Shown: positions 59,901 to 64,000 of the stretch, one piece after another
Numbering within the stretch: the first letter of the stretch is position 1
How the letters are laid out: each line of letters begins with the position of its first letter
DNA from: Dallia pectoralis
Lineage: Eukaryota; Chordata; Actinopteri; Esociformes; Umbridae
Direction: 5' to 3'
Assembly: GCA_029465975.1 (NCBI GenBank)
Contig: CM055737.1
Span: forward strand, 20,051,502 to 20,115,501
Length of the DNA: 64,000 bases
Made by a program: the position numbers and the translations under genes
The notes under the pieces: generated by a model
Seen by the model: the letters and a program-made list of their open reading frames with translations, nothing else
Told to the model about the DNA's origin: nothing
Databases searched by the model: none

Positions 59901-62464
59901 TGTAATTTCAACTTTTCTAATAGCTTACGGCCACACCACCCTGGAAACGCCCGATCTCGTCTGATCTCGAAAGCCAAGCAGGGTTGGGCTAGGTTAGTAC
60001 TTGGATGGGAGACCGCCTAGGAATATCTAGTGTTGTAAGCATTTTGTTATTTTCATGGCGGGAAGAAACAATCAATCAAAAAGTTAATTATGCAGTGAAG
60101 AAATCAATAAGAGCTGTAATTTCAACTTGTCTTATCGCTTACGGCCACACCACCCTGAAAACGCCCGATCTCGTCTGATCTCGGAAGCCAAACAGTGTCG
60201 GGCTTGGTTAGTACTTGGATGGGAGACCGCCTAGGAATATCTAGTGTTGTAAGCATTTTGTTATTTTCTTGGCGGGAAGAAACAATCTATCAAAAAGTTA
60301 ATTATGCAGTGAAGAAATCAATAACAGCTGTAATTTCAAATGTTCTAATAGCTTACGGCCACACCACCCTGAAAACGCCTGATCTCGGAAACCAAACAGG
60401 GTCGGGCTTGGTTAGTACTTGGATGGGAGACCGCCTAGGAATATCTAGTGTTGTAAGCATTTTGTTATTTTCATGGCGGGAAGAAACAATCAATCAAAAG
60501 TTAATTATGCAGTGAAGAAATCAATAAGAGCTGTAATTTCAACTTTTCTAATAGCTTACGGCCACACCACCCTGAAAACGCCCGATTTCGTCTGATCTCG
60601 GAAGCCAAGCCGAGTTGGGCTTGGTTAGTACTTGGATGGGAGACCGCCTTGGAATATCTAGTGTTGTAAGCATTTTGTTATTTTCATGGCGGGAAGAAAC
60701 AATCAATCAAAAAGTTAATTATGCAGTGAAGAAATCAATAAGAGCTGTAATTTCAACTTCTCTTATAGCTTACGGCCACACCACCCTGAAAACGCCCGAT
60801 CTCGTTGATCTCGGAAGCCAAGCAGGGTCGGGCTTGGTTAGTACTTGGATGGGAGACCGCCTAGGAATATCTAGTGTTGTAAGCATTTTGTTATTTTCTT
60901 GGCGGGAAGAAACAATCAATCAAAAAGTTAATTATGCAGTGAAGAAATCAATAACAGCTGTATTTTCAAATGTTCTAATACCCTACGGCCACACCACCCT
61001 GAAAACGCCTGATCTCGGAAACCAAACAGGGTCGGGCTTGGTTAGTACTTGGATGGGAGACCGCCTGGGAATATCTAGTGTTGTAAGCATTTTGTTATTT
61101 TCTTGGCGGGAAGAAACAAACAATCAAAAAGTTAATTATGCAGTGAAGAAATCAATAAGAGCTGTAATTTCAACTTTTCTAATAGCTTACGGCCACACCA
61201 CCCTGAAAACGCCCGATCTCGTCTGATCTCGGAAGCCAAGCAGGGTCGGGCTTGGTTAGTACTTGGATGGGAGACCGCCTAGGAATATCTAGTGTTGTAA
61301 GCATTTTGTTATTTTCTTGGCGGGAAGAAACAATCAATCAAAAAGTTAATTATGCAGTGAAGAAATCAATAAGAGCTGTAATTTCAACTTTTCTAATAGC
61401 TTACGGCCACACCACCCTGAAAACGCCCGATCTCGTCTGATCTCGGAAGCCAAGCAGAGTTGGGCTTGGTTAGTACTTGGATGGGAGACCGCCTGGGAAT
61501 ATCTAGTGTTGTAAGCATTTTGTTATTTTCATGGCGGGAAGAAACAATCAATCAAAAAGTTAATTATGCAGTGAAGAAATCAATAAGAGCTGTAATTTCA
61601 ACTTTCTAATAGCTTACGGCCACACCACCCTGAAAACGCCCGATCTCGTCTGATCTCGGAAGCCAAGCAGGGTTGGGCTTGGTTAGTACTTGGATGGGAG
61701 ACCGCCTGGGAATATCTAGTGTTGTAAGCATTTTGTTATTTTCTTGGCGGGAAGAAACAATCAATCAAAAAGTTAATTATGCAGTGAAGAAATCAATAAG
61801 AGCTGTAATTTCAACTTGTTCTAATAGCTTACGGCCACACCACCCTGAAAACGCCCGATCTCGTCTGATCTCGGAAGCCAAGCAGGGTTGGGCTTGGTTA
61901 GTACTTGGATGGGAGACCGCCTGGGAATATCTAGTGTTGTAAGCATTTTGTTATTTTCTTGGCGGGAAGAAACAATCAATCAAAAAGTTAATTATGCAGT
62001 GAAGAAATCAATAAGAGCTGTAATTTCAACTTTTCTAATAGCTTACGGCCACACCACCCTGAAAACGCCCGATCTCGGATCTCGGAAGCCAAACAGGGTC
62101 GGGCTTGGTTAGTACTTGGATGGGAGACCGCCTAGGAATATCTAGTGTTGTAAGCATTTTGTTATTTTCTTGGCGGGAAGAAACAATCAATCAAAAAGTT
62201 AATTATGCAGTGAAGAAATCAATAAGAGCTGTAATTTCAACTTTTCTAATAGCTTACGGCCACACCACCCTGAAAACGCCCGATCTCGTCTGATCTCGGA
62301 AGCCAAGCAGGGTCGGGCTTGGTTAGTACTTGGATGGGAGACCGCCTAGGAATATCTAGTGTTGTAAGCATTTTGTTATTTTCTTGGCGGGAAGAAACAA
62401 TCAATCAAAAAGTTAATTATGCAGTGAAGAAATCAATAACAGCTGTATTTTCAACTTTCTAATA

Positions 62465-62582
62465 GCTTACGGCCACACCACCCTGAAAACGCCCGATCTC
62501 GTCTGATCTCGGAAGCCAAGCAGGGTTGGGCTTGGTTAGTACTTGGATGGGAGACCGCCTGGGAATATCTAGTGTTGTAAGC
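62465..62582 (+). rRNA. 5S ribosomal RNA gene, full length
   Basis: Part of the uniform right-hand stretch of the array. It has the CCTGGG form, GGGTTGGGC and a normal T4 terminator. Its upstream spacer is 1 nt short (AACTTTCTAAT in place of AACTTTTCTAAT), a marker shared with 61612, 62892, 63105 and 63318. Confidence 0.87.
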
Positions 62583-63104
62583 ATTTTGTTATTTTCTTGG
62601 CGGGAAGAAACAATCAATCAAAAAGTTAATTATGCAGTGAAGAAATCAATAAGAGCTGTAATTTCAACATTGCTAATAGCTTACAGCCACACCACCCTGA
62701 AAACGCCCGATCTCGTCTGATCTCGGAAGCCAAGCAGGGTCGGGCTTGGTTAGTACTTGGATGGGAGACCGCCTAGGAATATCTAGTGTTGTAAGCATTT
62801 TGTTATTTTCTTGGCGGGAAGAAACAATCAATCAAAAAGTTAATTATGCAGTGAAGAAATCAATAAGAGCTGTAATTTCAACTTTCTAATAGCTTACGGC
62901 CACACCACCCTGAAAACGCCCGATCTCGTCTGATCTCGGAAGCCAAGCAGGGTTGGGCTTGGTTAGTACTTGGATGGGAGACCGCCTGGGAATATCTAGT
63001 GTTGTAAGCATTTTGTTATTTTCTTGGCGGGAAGAAACAATCAATCAAAAAGTTAATTATGCAGTGAAGAAATCAATAAGAGCTGTAATTTCAACTTTCT
63101 AATA

Positions 63105-63222
63105 GCTTACGGCCACACCACCCTGAAAACGCCCGATCTCGTCTGATCTCGGAAGCCAAGCAGGGTTGGGCTTGGTTAGTACTTGGATGGGAGACCGCCT
63201 GGGAATATCTAGTGTTGTAAGC
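63105..63222 (+). rRNA. 5S ribosomal RNA gene, full length
   Basis: Complete gene in the uniform right-hand stretch. It and the unit before it (62892) look identical to each other as far as I compared them, including the 213-bp unit length, which points to very recent duplication. Confidence 0.87.
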
Positions 63223-63530
63223 ATTTTGTTATTTTCTTGGCGGGAAGAAACAATCAATCAAAAAGTTAATTATGCAGTGAAGAAATCAATAAGAGCTGTA
63301 ATTTCAACTTTCTAATAGCTTACGGCCACACCACCCTGAAAACGCCCGATCTCGTCTGATCTCGGAGCCAAGCAGGGTTGGGCTTGGTTAGTACTTCGAT
63401 GGGAGACCGCCTGGGAATATCTAGTGTTGTAAGCATTATGTTATTTTCTTGGCGGGAAGAAACAATCAATCAAAAAGTTAATTATGCAGTGAAGAAATCA
63501 ATAAGAGCTGTAATTTCAACTTTTCTAATA

Positions 63531-63560
63531 GCTTACGGCCACACCCCCCTGAAAACGCCC
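63531..63560 (+). pseudogene. 5S gene, first 30 nt only, cut by element 2
   Basis: Array-type nt 1-30 (with one A to C change, CACCCCCCTG) up to the junction with the second element. The junction is at exactly the same 5S position as for element 1. Unlike element 1, the flank is array type. Confidence 0.88.
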
Positions 63561-63716
63561 CCTGTTGGTTGGGAGTTTGTATGCAAACAGGAAGTGTTTT
63601 TGCTACAGTTGGGAGAGGAAGGCTCTCCCGAAATTTGTTTGTTTTTTCTTTGTAATTAGTTTAATTAGTTTGACTAACTTGTTCATTGTTAGTTTTGTTT
63701 TTTTTGTGTTTGTTTT

Positions 63717-63758
63717 AAACCACCCAACAGAGGCTTACAGCTGTCTGGAAGGTGGTTT
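63717..63758 (+). promoter_or_regulatory. Hairpin in the 5' leader, before ORF1 (element 2)
   Basis: AAACCACC (63717-63724) pairs with GGTGGTTT (63751-63758). Inside it, CAG (63728-63730) can pair with CTG (63741-63743). It ends 15 nt before the ORF1 start. Position and shape match the hairpin of element 1, while the outer stem sequence differs. Confidence 0.5.
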
Positions 63759-63773
63759 TTTGTTTTTGTGAAA

Positions 63774-64000
63774 ATGGACGGATCTACTGTGGACGACTTG
63801 GAAATGGCTGGAGGGACACGCACTAATAATGACAATGGACCGGAAAATGGACAAAGAGATGGACATGGAAATGATGGTAATAAGAAAAACAATTTTGGGA
63901 AGAAGAAATATATGAAGGAAGCAACAGTAATTGTAAATATGGACAGAGCGACTGGTGTAAAGGCAGAGGATATAATTAAGGCAGTAGCAGGGAAAGTTGG
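63774..64000 (+). CDS. ORF1 protein of element 2, N-terminal part
   Basis: It begins at an ATG with good context (AAAATGG) and stays open to the window end, 75 codons plus 2 nt. The first ~40 residues are polar and rich in Asn, Gly and Asp. From about residue 42 (GKKKYMKEATVIVN) it resembles the start of the middle domain in ORF1 of element 1 (YGKELTVEVEV), followed in both by a helix leading to a basic stretch. Zinc knuckles would lie beyond the window. Expected role: coating of the element RNA. Confidence 0.75.
   Translation, partial: MDGSTVDDLEMAGGTRTNNDNGPENGQRDGHGNDGNKKNNFGKKKYMKEATVIVNMDRATGVKAEDIIKAVAGKV

Larger units (their letters stand above)
50967..63560 (+). repeat. 5S rDNA tandem array, block D (plus strand)
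   Basis: About 61 units. Full-length or nearly full-length starts: 51653, 52274, 52488, 52702, 53730, 53945, 54567, 54782, 56424, 57250, 57668, 58892, 59923, 60137, 60554, 60768, 61185, 61399, 61612, 61827, 62252, 62465, 62679, 62892, 63105, 63318. Starts lacking ~10 nt or more or otherwise altered: 51041, 51245, 51449, 51866, 52070, 52914, 53118, 53322, 53526, 54159, 54363, 54996, 55200, 55404, 55608, 55812, 56016, 56220, 56638, 56842, 57046, 57464, 57882, 58086, 58290, 58483, 58687, 59106, 59310, 59514, 59718, 60351, 60981, 62041. The last gene, 63531, is cut by element 2. The right end (61185-63318) is almost all full length and uniform, unlike 54996-58290. Confidence 0.95.
63561..64000 (+). 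mobile_element. Second Mutsu-like retrotransposon, 5' part (element 2)
   Basis: It starts CTGTTGGTTGGGAGTTTGT after one C, the same ~19 nt as element 1, at the same 5S site. It has a T-rich leader and then the start of an ORF1 homologue. The leader and ORF1 are otherwise very different from element 1, so it is probably another subfamily. The element runs past the window end. Confidence 0.85.

Noticed and set aside
63565..63771. 68-codon frame in the leader of element 2
   Set aside because: It begins at a non-ATG codon, is Phe- and Val-rich from T-rich leader sequence, and ends before the real ORF1 start.

Overview
The window is almost entirely a tandem array of 5S ribosomal RNA genes, interrupted by two non-LTR retrotransposons that use the 5S gene as their insertion site. 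The host is probably a teleost fish, most likely a cyprinid such as zebrafish or a relative. The short (~214 bp) repeat, the 5S sequence type and the 5S-specific elements fit what is published for Mutsu elements (Tx1 group of the L1 lineage) and for the large maternal-type 5S arrays of zebrafish. Species and chromosome are inference; I could run no search.

Layout. Positions 1-4067 hold about 20 5S units on the minus strand. Positions 4068-4567 are a 500-N gap. Positions 4568-21729 hold about 82 units on the plus strand. Positions 21730-27136 are a 5.4-kb Mutsu-like element with a 20-A tail, in the same orientation as the genes. The plus-strand array resumes at 27137 and runs to 50466 (about 111 units). 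Positions 50467-50966 are a second 500-N gap. Positions 50967-63560 hold about 61 more units. A second, divergent Mutsu-like element starts at 63561 and runs off the window.

The unit. A 118-nt 5S gene is followed by a ~96-nt spacer. The Pol III internal promoter region (nt 50-97) is well kept, and an oligo-T terminator lies directly after the gene in many units. The genes fall into two size classes: full length (unit 214 bp), and a class lacking 10 nt around loop C (unit 204 bp), about 44% of units in 4733-21700. Further classes differ in terminator, C-box, +1 base and A-box. The array is a mosaic of multi-unit duplications (about 0.8, 1.7, 1.9, 2.9 and 3.8 kb), as expected from unequal exchange.

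The elements. Element 1 encodes an ORF1 protein with two CCHC zinc knuckles, and an ORF2 with apurinic-type endonuclease, reverse transcriptase (YADD) and a C-terminal CCHC motif. ORF2 is broken by six single-base losses, all in homopolymer runs, so the breaks may be sequencing errors. Both elements join the 5S gene exactly after nt 30 and share a start sequence and a hairpin before ORF1, but differ greatly elsewhere. The 30 nt of 5S upstream of element 1 look like ordinary teleost 5S, not like the surrounding array, which makes a chimeric 5' junction. Nearly all other open frames in the window are translations of the 5S repeat and are not genes.
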